A DNA stretch of 64,000 nt from Thermanaeromonas toyohensis ToBE (GTDB taxonomy: Bacteria > Bacillota > DSM-521 > Neomoorellales > Neomoorellaceae). The stretch covers positions 2,933,587-2,997,586 of the forward strand of contig NZ_LT838272.1 of assembly GCF_900176005.1 (NCBI RefSeq), given 5' to 3'. Shown piece after piece: positions 9,901-18,069 of this stretch. Position 1 is the stretch's first letter. Every line of letters begins with the position of its first letter. A program made the translations under genes and the position numbers. Under the pieces are notes generated by a model, which was not told the DNA's origin, ran no database searches, and saw only the letters and a list, made by a program, of their open reading frames with translations.

Positions 9901-10407
9901 ATGGGCCGGGATGAAGAGGGCTTCCCGGCACACCTCCAGGACCAATTCAAGGAGGTGGCGGCTGTCCAGGCCTAGGATAGGCCGACCATCGGATTCTAGA
10001 TTCCCCAACTGTTCCAGGCGGCGGCTAAGTTCCTCCGCCGCTTCCAGGCTGGGTAAAAGAATAAGGTGGTGAATCTTGCGTACGCGGCCAGCCTTTTTGT
10101 AAATAGTGCTTATTTCACCTGAAATTATAAAGCGGACAAGAAAACTTTGCCACTCAGGGGCATACGTGGGCTCACCTATTACCTCTAAAGAAGGGCAGAA
10201 TTCTTTTTTTAGCTGGTACAGTCCTTCTTCCGCCGGTTCCAGCTTCTCCTTCAATTCCTTCCGCCAGGCCGGGTGGGTAAAATCCCCAGTCCCCACCAGG
10301 GTTACCCCCTTATAAACCGCCCAGCGGTAAAGTTCCTCGGGTACTGCCTCCTGGCTGGTGGCCCGGGAGTAATAAGAATGGATATGGAAATCAGCCACAA
10401 ACTTCAT
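6907..10407 (-). CDS. PHP-domain/UvrD-type helicase fusion
   Basis: A 1166-residue fusion. Residues 1 to about 280 form a PHP phosphoesterase (FHIHS, H8/H10; later 'VSNSDAH'). A Cys cluster follows (C284, C300, C303), then an HhH-like stretch to about 400. The UvrD/Rep superfamily 1 helicase starts near 485: Walker A GPGTGKT (509-515), DEFQDVNPVQ, GDPDQAIYGFRGAD, LNYRST, TLHAAKGLEF and ERRLFYVGITRA. PHP domains in polymerases and repair enzymes hydrolyse phosphoesters with a metal cluster. The fusion predicts unwinding plus end processing, though the chemistry is untested. It overlaps the upstream DUF1786 gene by 17 bp and lies directly upstream of the NHEJ genes in the same direction. Confidence 0.9.
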   Translation of the reverse strand: MKFVADFHIHSYYSRATSQEAVPEELYRWAVYKGVTLVGTGDFTHPAWRKELKEKLEPAEEGLYQLKKEFCPSLEVIGEPTYAPEWQSFLVRFIISGEISTIYKKAGRVRKIHHLILLPSLEAAEELSRRLEQLGNLESDGRPILGLDSRHLLELVLEVCREALFIPAHIWTPHFSLLGANSGFDSPEECFEDLTEYIYALETGLSSDPPMNWRLSGLDSFLLVSNSDAHSPRNLAREANLFQTDLSYPAIYRALKERDPEAFLGTIEFFPEEGKYHYDGHRACRVRFKPAETRTAGGICPVCGRRLTVGVLHRVEELADREEGVRPPDARPYQSLVPLPEVIASALGVGVSSKQVIQRYFSLLRHLGPELLILREAPLEEIARVAGPLVAEAVRRMREGEIEVQPGFDGEYGKIILLKPEERVGFSGQATLFGVKAVTEEVGEEKVSGASRKFGQEIKLESLQGKAPVEGLKGENGVTFSPSPLLSGLNPQQVEAVTAEEGPVVVIAGPGTGKTRTLVYRLAYLLGEKKVPPGDIAAVTFTNKAAEEIKERIDELLKGIIGEKAFTVGTFHSICLDLLRQVYGLEFTLLDEVDVQEIWQEVLREKAPAGRQKAKRLKEEISLLKSRGMEPSSPGVPPELKPFYEAYQERLVYYRALDYDDLLLETLRREEARAGQGQPSRFAYLLVDEFQDVNPVQYQLVRVWAGDGKNLFVIGDPDQAIYGFRGADHRFFFKLQEEFPQAKVIRLVLNYRSTPTVLKAACGLLKQKNPQLVATRGDGPRILHLEVPSEIAEGIAVVREIERLVGGATMLQAHGQCAAVGQDGVEIGDKSYSFSDIAVLFRSSRELKALEECFLKEGIPYRVIGRESFLEDPQVREAIDFFRCVNSPEDDFHLYRSLRRMGVKGEYLACLLEMAQRTGSSLWEFIGELVEGKGHYLGSVSREALTLPPETLPRLRHFRETLLIYRALADTQPAAELLARWEEERGPHRSESLERLLRVAARFNNLPSFLRGITLAQEADHERLGGQALTSEFVSLMTLHAAKGLEFPVVFITGVDEGIIPFAGQDGEEEMPMGKDLLREGDEFLEKLEEERRLFYVGITRAKEVLILLSARARTLYGRKILFQPSRFLQDIPPDCLKKKIWKDERRKKEAREEGWEQLSLFPRMS

Positions 10408-11455
10408 TTTGGGCTTCCTCCTTGGCTAAAAAAGCCAGGCAAAGACCGAAGCAGCCCGCCAACATCATGTTGCCGTAAGGTACAGCTTCGTAGTAGCCTA
10501 GCCCCCGGGCCCTCTCCCGCTGGGGGCCGATGACGGCTACCCTTAGGTATGGTTCTCGAGGCTGGAAATGAGGATCAATAAAGCACCCGTGACCCCCATC
10601 AGCAAATACCTCTTCATGGGTAAGCTGGCCCTCTTGTAATCCTTTGACGAGTCTAGCCAGCTTATCTTTATCCACCAGGGCCGTATGATGCTCAAACAAG
10701 CCCCACACCCTTTGACCCTTAAGCAGGACACCTACGGTATGCTGGTTGCCCATGTTTAAAACCGTAACACCTTCTTTAGCCCACTCCTTTACCTGGGGAT
10801 CGGCTAGGGCTCCCCAGATGGCCGCTGCACAGGTATCCATCACTAGCACTTCATACCCGGCTGGAGCGGAATCCCGGATGGCTACTAGGCGGGTGAAATA
10901 GGAAGGCGGCTCCCGGTACAAAAGTTCCTGGATATGGCCTCCTGCCTCCACAAAGTCCCTCCAGTATTGAAACCGGAAGGCACGATTGCTTACCCCTGGG
11001 GGTGCTTCACCATGGTCCTGGGCAGCTACCAGTACTAAAGGGGGGAGTTCCACTTTATAAGCCTTAAGGAGGGTATTAAGGCGCATAATGTCCAGGTCCC
11101 GGGTTTCTACCACATCCGCTTCCCCCGGCGGCTTTTCTCCCACCCGAATGCCTAAGCTTAGAACCACTTCTAAATTATTATGCACGGTCTTAGCGGCCTG
11201 GGGTTCGGCGTACACGGGCAAACCTTGCTCAAGGTGGCTCCGCAAAGCTTCTACAACCGCACCGCCGCCCATAATACTACCTCTAAGCCATAAAGGCTTT
11301 CTTCTAGCAGTAGCCTCCTTGACCTGCCGGGCGGCTATCACTGTAGGGGAAGGGAGCACCAGTTGCACACATCCTTCCACAGGGAGCCCAGGAGTGTACA
11401 AGAAAATATCCTGGGTACCACCACCTATATCTATAGCCAGCACTGGGCGTGACAT
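10391..11455 (-). CDS. DUF1786-family actin-fold protein of unknown function
   Basis: About 354 residues matching the DUF1786 family, sometimes loosely annotated as pyruvate-formate-lyase activating-like. 'LAIDIGGGTQDIFLY' at the N-terminus is a phosphate-1 loop of the actin/Hsp70/sugar-kinase ATPase fold. 'VLNMGNQHTVGVLL' and 'DGGHGCF' in the second half look like phosphate-2 and adenosine motifs. The start at 11455 (ATG) has AGGAGCG about 8 nt upstream, preferred over an upstream in-frame GTG at 11485. Its stop codon lies inside the next gene, the PHP-UvrD helicase, so the two are translationally coupled. No reaction is established; the coupling hints at a nucleic-acid or ATPase-linked role. 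Confidence 0.75.
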   Translation of the reverse strand: MSRPVLAIDIGGGTQDIFLYTPGLPVEGCVQLVLPSPTVIAARQVKEATARRKPLWLRGSIMGGGAVVEALRSHLEQGLPVYAEPQAAKTVHNNLEVVLSLGIRVGEKPPGEADVVETRDLDIMRLNTLLKAYKVELPPLVLVAAQDHGEAPPGVSNRAFRFQYWRDFVEAGGHIQELLYREPPSYFTRLVAIRDSAPAGYEVLVMDTCAAAIWGALADPQVKEWAKEGVTVLNMGNQHTVGVLLKGQRVWGLFEHHTALVDKDKLARLVKGLQEGQLTHEEVFADGGHGCFIDPHFQPREPYLRVAVIGPQRERARGLGYYEAVPYGNMMLAGCFGLCLAFLAKEEAQNEVCG

Positions 11456-11641
11456 AAGCACTTCGCTCCTTATTTCGCGATACACTTTAAGAGCGTCCCC
11501 CTTCTTGCGTGTGACAATAGGCTTTATTCCCCAAGTTTCTTACCGATCTTCGCAATAAGTGTAGGATAACCTCTTTCGAAGCTGCGTCCCAGAACAGAAT
11601 AACATATTATGTAATATACGACGAGGAGGTGTTTTCCAAGC

Positions 11642-12586
11642 ATGGCCTTGCAGGAACGGCAACTAGAAAACAATTGGTATTATGTTCCCGACCCCCCAGG
11701 GCTAGCTTCTTTACGCAGCCACGGACGCAAGTTAAAATATATCCTACCCTTCTGGTTTGGCGTAACCGAAAGCGGAACCCTGGTGGATCAAGCCGATGCT
11801 GAAGGTCTAGCGATCATACGCCAATACAATCTCCCGGTGCTGGCCATAGTCCACAACTACTCTAGTCCCCAGTACGGCCCCCTGATTCACCGCTTGCTTA
11901 CTACGCCTAACTTGCGCCGGACCTTGGTAAACAATATCTTAACCCTCATGTACCGCTGGGGTTTTGCCGGTGTCAATATCGATTTTGAATTTGTGCCTCC
12001 GGAGGATCGTCCATTCTTAACCGGCTTTATGCGTGAGCTTTTCCAAGCCCTCCGCCTGGCAGGCTTCTTAACTACCATTTCCGTACCAGCAGAACTGGAA
12101 GATAACCCCCGCCACCCCTTCTCCGGTGCTTTTAGTTACCCGGAACTAGGAGCCCTTAGTGACCAGGTCTATATTCTGGCTTACGACGAACATTTCAGTA
12201 CACCCGGTCCTATCGCTTCCGTGGGTTTTGTCCGCCGGGTGCTGGACTATGCTGTAACCGTTATCCCCCGGGAAAAAATCCGCCTCGGTATGGCTGTTTA
12301 TGGTTACGACTGGGCTGAAGGAGCGCGTACCCCCAGAACCCTCTCCCATAGCCAAGCCATAGAGCTTGCCCGACGCCTGGGTGTTAACATCTATTATGAC
12401 GAGGCCGCCCAAGAATCCACCTTTAGCTATGTCGAAGACAACATCCCCCATGTAGTATGGTTTGAGGATGTGCGGAGCTTTAGTAAAAAGCTTGAGCTGG
12501 TGCGGGAGTACAACCTTCCTGGTATCGGAGTCTGGCGCCTAGGCCTGGAAGACCCGCGCATCTGGGAACTGCGAGCTTCTCCTTAA
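11642..12586 (+). CDS. glycoside hydrolase family 18 protein, spore-cortex-hydrolase-like
   Basis: A 314-residue GH18 TIM barrel of the YaaH/SleL type. The catalytic strand reads GVNIDFEFV, a DxxDxDxE-like motif with D114 and the acid E116. 'QVYILAYDEHF' and 'LGMAVYGYDW' are the later conserved strands, and 'GIGVWRLGLEDPRIWE' closes the barrel. YaaH-like proteins usually carry N-terminal LysM repeats and act as N-acetylglucosaminidases on cortex fragments. Here LysM repeats and a signal peptide are absent. The ATG at 11642 has GAGGAGG upstream. The 3' end overlaps the convergent GH26 gene by 4 bp. The substrate assignment is by family only. Confidence 0.85.
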   Translation: MALQERQLENNWYYVPDPPGLASLRSHGRKLKYILPFWFGVTESGTLVDQADAEGLAIIRQYNLPVLAIVHNYSSPQYGPLIHRLLTTPNLRRTLVNNILTLMYRWGFAGVNIDFEFVPPEDRPFLTGFMRELFQALRLAGFLTTISVPAELEDNPRHPFSGAFSYPELGALSDQVYILAYDEHFSTPGPIASVGFVRRVLDYAVTVIPREKIRLGMAVYGYDWAEGARTPRTLSHSQAIELARRLGVNIYYDEAAQESTFSYVEDNIPHVVWFEDVRSFSKKLELVREYNLPGIGVWRLGLEDPRIWELRASP

Positions 12587-14211
12587 TCCCGGGGCCAGAC
12601 GGCCCGGAACTGATACGGCTCTTTTTTTAGCCCTTCGGCAAAGGCTGTAAAGCTTGCCGGCGAAGAATCCAGGTTATAGAGCCACTTACCGTCTATCTGG
12701 TTAAACCAGACGGCGATCTTAATGTTGGGGTAGTTGGTAGCCAGGCTCTCCATGGCCCGCCTTATCCAATTAGCTTTATCTCCTCCTACTTCGTTACTGG
12801 CGAACTCTGTAATAATAAAGGGCTTGTCTTTAAAATAATACATGTATTCCTTATAGAGGGGGCCGTAAATAGCATCGAATTCCCGCCAAAGGTCAGCCGG
12901 GTAGCTAGTACCATTGTTATATCCGGTGAGTCCTATCCAGTCCACAGTCTGGTCTCCAGGATAGTAAAGAAGGTAGTGGTTCCACTTGAAGTTAGGAAAT
13001 GAGCGATCATGGGGATTGAACACAAAGATAACATTCGTAGCTCCCTCTTCTTTAAAGATCCTGTACACATAATCCCAGGCCATCTTGAAAATATCGGTAT
13101 CTTTCCCATAAAACCAAGCGCTCCACGTGGACCAGTCGCCGTTCATTTCATTCCCAAAACGTACAAACACAGGATCCCCGATTGTCTTAAACTGGCGGGC
13201 CCACTCTCGGAGAATATCATCATACTTACCCTTTAAAAGCTCAATTAGCGAGGTATCGTTTTTCTTGCCGTACCACCAAGGCTGCAGGGCCACCATTAAA
13301 ATGCGCCCATCATCATATAACCTTCGTAACTCTCCCCAATCGAAGCGGGTATCAAAGGCCGCATAGGTTATAAGGAACTCAAATTTATGACCCAGCTTCT
13401 TTTCCAAGGGGATAAGCTGCCGGAAATACTCCAGTTTTCCTAGCTTATGGGGATTTAGGATCCCCCATAATGTCTTATCCTTGGGGATAATTAGACGGTG
13501 ATGAAGGCCTTCGATGCGTACCTCGCGCTCTACCCGTTGCGGTTCAGGGAAAGTAGGGTTATCGGTTGGAGGTAAAGGGCGCCAGCTCTGCAGAATATAG
13601 GTTAAGTATCGAACGGCCTCCCGGAAGTGTTCAGCATCGGTTTTAAGCAGGAAAGTATAGACTGTACGAGAAACTAACAAATGATATTCCCGGTAGTAAT
13701 TGAGATCACCAGGAGCCACCTTATCCCGCGTCCACTCCCATATCCAGGCAGGGTAACCCTTGATGTTGAGCTTTTTAAATTCCCGTACCTTTATCGTGGC
13801 CCAACCTTCCTGCAAGCTCCGGTTACTGTATAGAATATATTCTTCAGCCGTGATTTTCTCTAAGGGCTGTACAAAAATGGAAAGTTTGGCTAAGCTGGGC
13901 CGGGTTAAGATAGTAGCCACCCCTGGAAGGATCTCAGCCTCCCATCCCTCAGGGATACCTATCTTAAATCCATCATAGGTGTTGATAAGTTCCCGAGAGG
14001 GTCTTTCCCACTCAAGGGTATCCCTTTTAGGAGAGCCCTTGCCTACCCCTTCCTCTGCTACCTGGGAAGCATATCCTACCTTAAAGCTTGGTCTCCAAGT
14101 TTCCTCCCCGACCCGGTTCCCGGAGCAAATCCTCACAAAGAACAAGCTAAAAATAAGCAGCAATATGAAGATTAGCCCTTTCTGCCTGCCCAACTGCTTA
14201 GTTCCCTCCAC
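12583..14211 (-). CDS. secreted glycoside hydrolase family 26-like protein
   Basis: A 542-residue secreted protein. An N-terminal hydrophobic segment (residues 12-27) is a signal peptide or anchor. Residues about 75-215 form a PsbP/DcrB-like domain ('GFKIGIPEGWEAEI'). A GH26 (endo-beta-mannanase-like) barrel follows, with acid/base E355 in RFGNEMNGDW and nucleophile E469 in PFIITEFAS; 'DWIGLTGYN' is also conserved. GH26 enzymes cut beta-mannans or related beta-glycans. With no polysaccharide-use genes nearby, a role in the cell's own envelope or exopolysaccharide is equally possible. It converges with the GH18 gene and lies directly downstream of the phosphofructokinase gene. Confidence 0.82.
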   Translation of the reverse strand: MEGTKQLGRQKGLIFILLLIFSLFFVRICSGNRVGEETWRPSFKVGYASQVAEEGVGKGSPKRDTLEWERPSRELINTYDGFKIGIPEGWEAEILPGVATILTRPSLAKLSIFVQPLEKITAEEYILYSNRSLQEGWATIKVREFKKLNIKGYPAWIWEWTRDKVAPGDLNYYREYHLLVSRTVYTFLLKTDAEHFREAVRYLTYILQSWRPLPPTDNPTFPEPQRVEREVRIEGLHHRLIIPKDKTLWGILNPHKLGKLEYFRQLIPLEKKLGHKFEFLITYAAFDTRFDWGELRRLYDDGRILMVALQPWWYGKKNDTSLIELLKGKYDDILREWARQFKTIGDPVFVRFGNEMNGDWSTWSAWFYGKDTDIFKMAWDYVYRIFKEEGATNVIFVFNPHDRSFPNFKWNHYLLYYPGDQTVDWIGLTGYNNGTSYPADLWREFDAIYGPLYKEYMYYFKDKPFIITEFASNEVGGDKANWIRRAMESLATNYPNIKIAVWFNQIDGKWLYNLDSSPASFTAFAEGLKKEPYQFRAVWPRD

Positions 14212-14233
14212 CTCTACATTACTACTAAAGCTT

Positions 14234-15316
14234 TTAGTCTCCGAAGCTTATACCTATGGCCCTGGCTGTACGAATTAAAGGATGATCTATTGGTACAGTG
14301 CGAGGTTGAGCGGCCACTTCTTCCAGGGGTACGTAAGAAATATCGTTCCCCCGCAGGCACACCATAACTCCGTGGATACCTCTTATGGCCAGCTCTGCGG
14401 CTGCCACCCCGAAGCGCGTAGCCAGAACCCGGTCATAAGAAGACGGCGATCCCCCACGCTGGATATGACCCAGTACAGTAACCCGGGTCTCAATCCCTGT
14501 CTTCTCTTCAATCATCTGAGCCACCAGCTGCCCGATGCCACCCAGCCTTAACCGCTCCACGCTACCTTCAACCCGGCGCTGGACCACCAGCTCACCTGTA
14601 GGAGTCCTTGCTCCTTCGGCAACCACCACAATGCTAAATGGTTTGCCCTCCGCCCTGCGGGCCTCGATCTTCCTAATAACTCCCTCCACCGTCCAGGGTA
14701 TCTCCGGTATAAGTATTACATCGGCCCCTCCAGCCAAACCGCTATACAAGGCTATCCAGCCAGCATAGCGGCCCATAAGCTCCAACACCATTACCCGGTG
14801 ATGGGATTCCGCGGTAGTATGTAATTTGTCCAGGGCATCGGTGGCCGTGCGTACGGCTGTATCGAAACCGAAGGTCTGGTCAGTAGCCGCGAGATCATTG
14901 TCAATGGTCTTGGGTATCCCAATAATCCGGGCCCCTTTAGCCTTTAAATCTCGGGCACCAGCTAAGGTTCCGTCGCCACCGATTACCAAAAGAACTTCGA
15001 TCCCTAGCTTCTCCAAAAGCTCCACCGCTCTTCCCGACATGTCGCGGTAGACTATTTTGTCCCCTTCCTGTACAGGAAAATGGAAGGGATCGCTGCGGTT
15101 ATTAGTTCCCAAGATGGTCCCGCCCCGGTGAAGCAAGCCTGATATGGCCGGCGGGTCCAGTTTAATATACCGGCCTTCTACCACCCCGGTGTACCCATCC
15201 AGGAAGCCATAAAGCTCGTACCCGTAAGCGTAAGCTGTCTTAGCCGCTGCCCGTATAACTGCGTTTAACCCCGGGCAATCCCCGCCTCCTGTCAAGATAC
15301 CTAATCTTTTACTCAA
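14234..15316 (-). CDS. pfkA: 6-phosphofructokinase, probably ATP-dependent
   Basis: About 360 residues of a group A phosphofructokinase, committing fructose-6-phosphate to glycolysis. Motifs: GILTGGGDCPGLNAVIR (residues 6-22), GGDGT (about 113-117), PKTIDNDL and FGFDTAV, MGRYAGWIA, and GHIQRGGSPS. The Gly in GGDGT predicts ATP use, since PPi enzymes have GGDDT. The Lys in PKTIDND is shared with PPi enzymes and with a mixed ATP clade. The start is taken as TTG at 15316 because GGGAGGT lies 9 nt upstream; the in-frame GTG at 15334 lies at that site. The acylphosphatase gene is directly upstream on the same strand. Confidence 0.88.
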   Translation of the reverse strand: MSKRLGILTGGGDCPGLNAVIRAAAKTAYAYGYELYGFLDGYTGVVEGRYIKLDPPAISGLLHRGGTILGTNNRSDPFHFPVQEGDKIVYRDMSGRAVELLEKLGIEVLLVIGGDGTLAGARDLKAKGARIIGIPKTIDNDLAATDQTFGFDTAVRTATDALDKLHTTAESHHRVMVLELMGRYAGWIALYSGLAGGADVILIPEIPWTVEGVIRKIEARRAEGKPFSIVVVAEGARTPTGELVVQRRVEGSVERLRLGGIGQLVAQMIEEKTGIETRVTVLGHIQRGGSPSSYDRVLATRFGVAAAELAIRGIHGVMVCLRGNDISYVPLEEVAAQPRTVPIDHPLIRTARAIGISFGD

Positions 15317-15342
15317 GGTAAAAATACCTCCCACCAGAAAAG

Positions 15343-15624
15343 TTAAATAGTCTCCCTGATCGTAAATCCTTTCTCTCCTTGAGGTTCCTCATACCTAACC
15401 TCCATCCCTTCCACCTGGGCCCAACGCGGCCCTTGCCGGCATAAAGATAAAAACTTCTCTACCTTTTCCCGCGGGCCTTCCGCCACGCCTTCTACTGTAC
15501 CATCGTAGCAATTACGGATCCATCCATTTATACCTAAGGCTACCGCGTGCTCTCGGGCGAAATAACGGAAGCCTACCCCCTGTACGCGGCCGCGTATATT
15601 AAAATAGGCACGAACCATGGCCAT
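15343..15624 (-). CDS. acyP: acylphosphatase
   Basis: A 93-residue acylphosphatase of normal length, hydrolysing acyl phosphates such as 1,3-bisphosphoglycerate and carbamoyl phosphate. The phosphate-binding loop GRVQGVGFRYF carries catalytic R20, and GWIRNCYDGTVE carries N38. The C-terminus ends in the usual 'GFTIRE' strand. The ATG at 15624 and a second ATG two codons on are both possible; AGGGG lies 4 or 10 nt upstream of them. It is followed within 30 bp by the phosphofructokinase gene, likely one transcript. Confidence 0.95.
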   Translation of the reverse strand: MAMVRAYFNIRGRVQGVGFRYFAREHAVALGINGWIRNCYDGTVEGVAEGPREKVEKFLSLCRQGPRWAQVEGMEVRYEEPQGEKGFTIRETI

Positions 15625-15747
15625 GAAACCCCTAGTTACCTCCCTTTGCTACCTTATCTTTTTCACCTAAAAATTATAGCCCTCTTGTTCTCCATTGTGC
15701 CATAATAAATATGAGTTTGCCTAGTGTAGAAGTATAAGGTAAAAACG

Positions 15748-17178
15748 GTGAGTACTATGCTAAAGACATCTTTACCTTTCCTGCTTACTGAAGTTAAAGC
15801 CCCGCCTGACCCGGCGGCCCTATATATAAATTTAACCGGCGGGCGTCCCGGGAGCTTTCTTCTGGAAAGCGCCTTACAACACCCACGTCTGGGACGTTAT
15901 TCCTTTCTAGGCTGGGACCCCTTTCTAGTGCTTAAAACCAAAGGCTTCCAAGCTACTATAGAAGAAGCCGGTAAAGGGAAAATAACCGTCCTAGATAACC
16001 CTTGGAACGTAATCCGTCAGCTCCTCATAAGATACCAGCAACCCTTCACCCAACCCCACCCCCTGCCCTTTATTGGGGGAATAGTGGGCTACCTGGCCTA
16101 CGATCTAGGCCGCTACATTGAACGCTTGCCCCAGTGGGCCAGGGATGATTTGCCCTTCCCCGAAGGCTACCTGGCCTTTTATGCTACAGTAGTGGGAATC
16201 GATCACCAGGAAGAAAGGGTGTATGTAGCAGCCCACGGCTTCCCAGCCTCCGGTACTGCGGCCTACAAACTAGCCCTTGCCCGTATTAAAGAAGTAGAGG
16301 AGCGACTGCTGAAGGTCCGGCCTCTGCCAGCCCTGGATACAAGAAAAAATGATAAAGCAGAAGGCATCTCCTCCCTCTTCACCCGGGACACATATTGCCG
16401 AGCTGTAGAACGCGCTAAAAACTACATAGCCGCCGGGGATATCTTCGAGGTAAACTTATCCCAGCGATTTGAGACCAGGCTCCCTTTCCACCCTTTAGAG
16501 TTATATCTCCGTCTCCGAAAGTTTAACCCCGCGCCCTTCGCTGCTTATTTGCCCTTGGAGGAGGGGGTTATTGTAAGCGCTTCTCCGGAAAGATTCTTGC
16601 GCGTAAGTAAGGGCCAGGTAGAGACCAGACCTATTAAAGGTACCAGGCCCCGGGGCCGGACACCAGCCGAAGACCAGGCCTTACGTAAGGAGCTATGGGA
16701 GAGCGAGAAAGATCGTGCCGAGCTGGTTATGATTATCGATTTGGAGCGTAACGACCTGGGACGGGTATGCGAAGTAGGCTCGGTAAAGGTACCTGAACTT
16801 TTTGTGTTGGAAGAATACGCTACCGTCTTTCACCTGGTAAGCACCATAACCGGCGCCTTACGGAAAGATAAAGATATGGTAGACTTATGGCGGGCTACTT
16901 TCCCTGGTGGCTCTATAACCGGGGCCCCTAAAATTCGAGCCATGGAGATTATAGAGGAGTTAGAGCCGGTACGCCGGAGCGTATACACAGGATCCCTTGG
17001 GTATCTAGGATTCAATGGAGAAGCGGACTGGAACATAGCCATACGCACTTTCCTTATAGTAGGAAACAGGGCCTACTTTCAAACCGGAGGGGCGGTAACG
17101 GCTGATTCTGATCCGGGAAGCGAATATCAAGAAACCTTGGATAAAGCCTGCGGTCTCCTTAAGGCATTAGGGTTATAA
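15748..17178 (+). CDS. pabB: aminodeoxychorismate synthase component I (PabB)
   Basis: A 476-residue chorismate-using enzyme. The diagnostic residue is K297 in RPIKGTRPRG. PabB enzymes have this lysine, which attacks chorismate to give 4-amino-4-deoxychorismate, whereas anthranilate synthases (TrpE) have alanine (PIAGT). Other conserved blocks: 'GDIFEVNLSQRF', 'ELVMIIDLERNDLG', 'PGGSITGAPKIRAMEII' and 'QTGGAVTADSDP'. The start is GTG at 15748 with AAGGT 7 nt upstream. pabC follows 48 bp downstream. No glutaminase (pabA) is in the pair, so a TrpG-type subunit encoded elsewhere, or free ammonia, is expected. Product: p-aminobenzoate for folate. Confidence 0.93.
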   Translation: MSTMLKTSLPFLLTEVKAPPDPAALYINLTGGRPGSFLLESALQHPRLGRYSFLGWDPFLVLKTKGFQATIEEAGKGKITVLDNPWNVIRQLLIRYQQPFTQPHPLPFIGGIVGYLAYDLGRYIERLPQWARDDLPFPEGYLAFYATVVGIDHQEERVYVAAHGFPASGTAAYKLALARIKEVEERLLKVRPLPALDTRKNDKAEGISSLFTRDTYCRAVERAKNYIAAGDIFEVNLSQRFETRLPFHPLELYLRLRKFNPAPFAAYLPLEEGVIVSASPERFLRVSKGQVETRPIKGTRPRGRTPAEDQALRKELWESEKDRAELVMIIDLERNDLGRVCEVGSVKVPELFVLEEYATVFHLVSTITGALRKDKDMVDLWRATFPGGSITGAPKIRAMEIIEELEPVRRSVYTGSLGYLGFNGEADWNIAIRTFLIVGNRAYFQTGGAVTADSDPGSEYQETLDKACGLLKALGL

Positions 17179-17226
17179 GTCCCAACTTGCCGGCCCTTAA
17201 GGAACTAGGCTTTGAGGAGGAGTTTT

Positions 17227-18069
17227 ATGTCCAGCATCCTTTACTTTAACGGTTTTCTTAAATCCTTAAAAGAAATTGACATAAACCCTGCCGAGCCAGG
17301 CTTCCTTTATGGAGCAGGCCTTTTTGAAACTATCCGGGTAGAAGAAGGAATACCCCTCTTCCTTGAAGAGCACCTTAAGCGTTTAACCGCTGGTGCCCAA
17401 TACCTGGGCTGGCAAGTCCCTGACTTAAGCACCTTAGGCCAGGCGATTAAGACCACTATTTCCGCCAACAAGGTTATCCTGGGCCGGGCCCGCCTTAACC
17501 TGCTCCTAGGTAGTAGCGGTTACCACCTGTTAGTTACAGCCCAGGCTAGCCTGCCGTATACTCCAGAAGATTACGCCCGGGGTTATACTGCCTGTATTTC
17601 CAAAATTAGAAAAAATCACCGTTCCCCCCTCTCCGCCTTTAAGACTATGAATTACCTAGAATATCTCTTAGCTTGGAACGAAGCCCGTAGCCGGGGTGCC
17701 CAAGAAGCTATTTTACTTAATCTTGACGGTTTCCTAGCTGAAGGTAGCCGTAGCAACCTTTTTGTAGTCAGGAAAGGTACACTTTTTACTCCTAACCTGG
17801 AAAGTGGACCCTTGCCAGGGCTCGTCCGCAGCCGGGTTTTGAAGCTCGCCGCCCGCCTGGGACTTAAAGTAAAAGAAAAACCCCTTTCCCCCACCGATCT
17901 TCTGGCGGGCGAAGAGGCCTTCCTAACTAACAGCCTTATGGAGATCATGCCCTTAACCTATGTAGACGGCCAACCTATAGGAAAAGCTAAGCCAGGACCC
18001 CTTACGACCCGGCTCCGCCTCGAGTACCAGGCAGAAAAAGCTGCTACCCTTCGCAGCAACTCCGTTTAG
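17227..18069 (+). CDS. pabC: aminodeoxychorismate lyase (PabC), class IV aminotransferase fold
   Basis: About 280 residues of the fold-IV PLP family. The Schiff-base lysine lies in AFKTMNYLEYLLA, and 'EGSRSNLF' and 'GPLPGLVR' are the phosphate-binding blocks. 4-Amino-4-deoxychorismate lyases and D-/branched-chain aminotransferases share these motifs; the position right after pabB supports the lyase. The start is ATG at 17227 with GAGGAGG 7 nt upstream; an in-frame TTG at 17212 overlaps that site. The 3' end overlaps the convergent EamA gene by 26 bp. Confidence 0.9.
   Translation: MSSILYFNGFLKSLKEIDINPAEPGFLYGAGLFETIRVEEGIPLFLEEHLKRLTAGAQYLGWQVPDLSTLGQAIKTTISANKVILGRARLNLLLGSSGYHLLVTAQASLPYTPEDYARGYTACISKIRKNHRSPLSAFKTMNYLEYLLAWNEARSRGAQEAILLNLDGFLAEGSRSNLFVVRKGTLFTPNLESGPLPGLVRSRVLKLAARLGLKVKEKPLSPTDLLAGEEAFLTNSLMEIMPLTYVDGQPIGKAKPGPLTTRLRLEYQAEKAATLRSNSV

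Noticed and set aside
15748-17178. anthranilate synthase component I (TrpE)
   Set aside because: The PIKGT lysine and the following pabC gene identify aminodeoxychorismate synthase instead.
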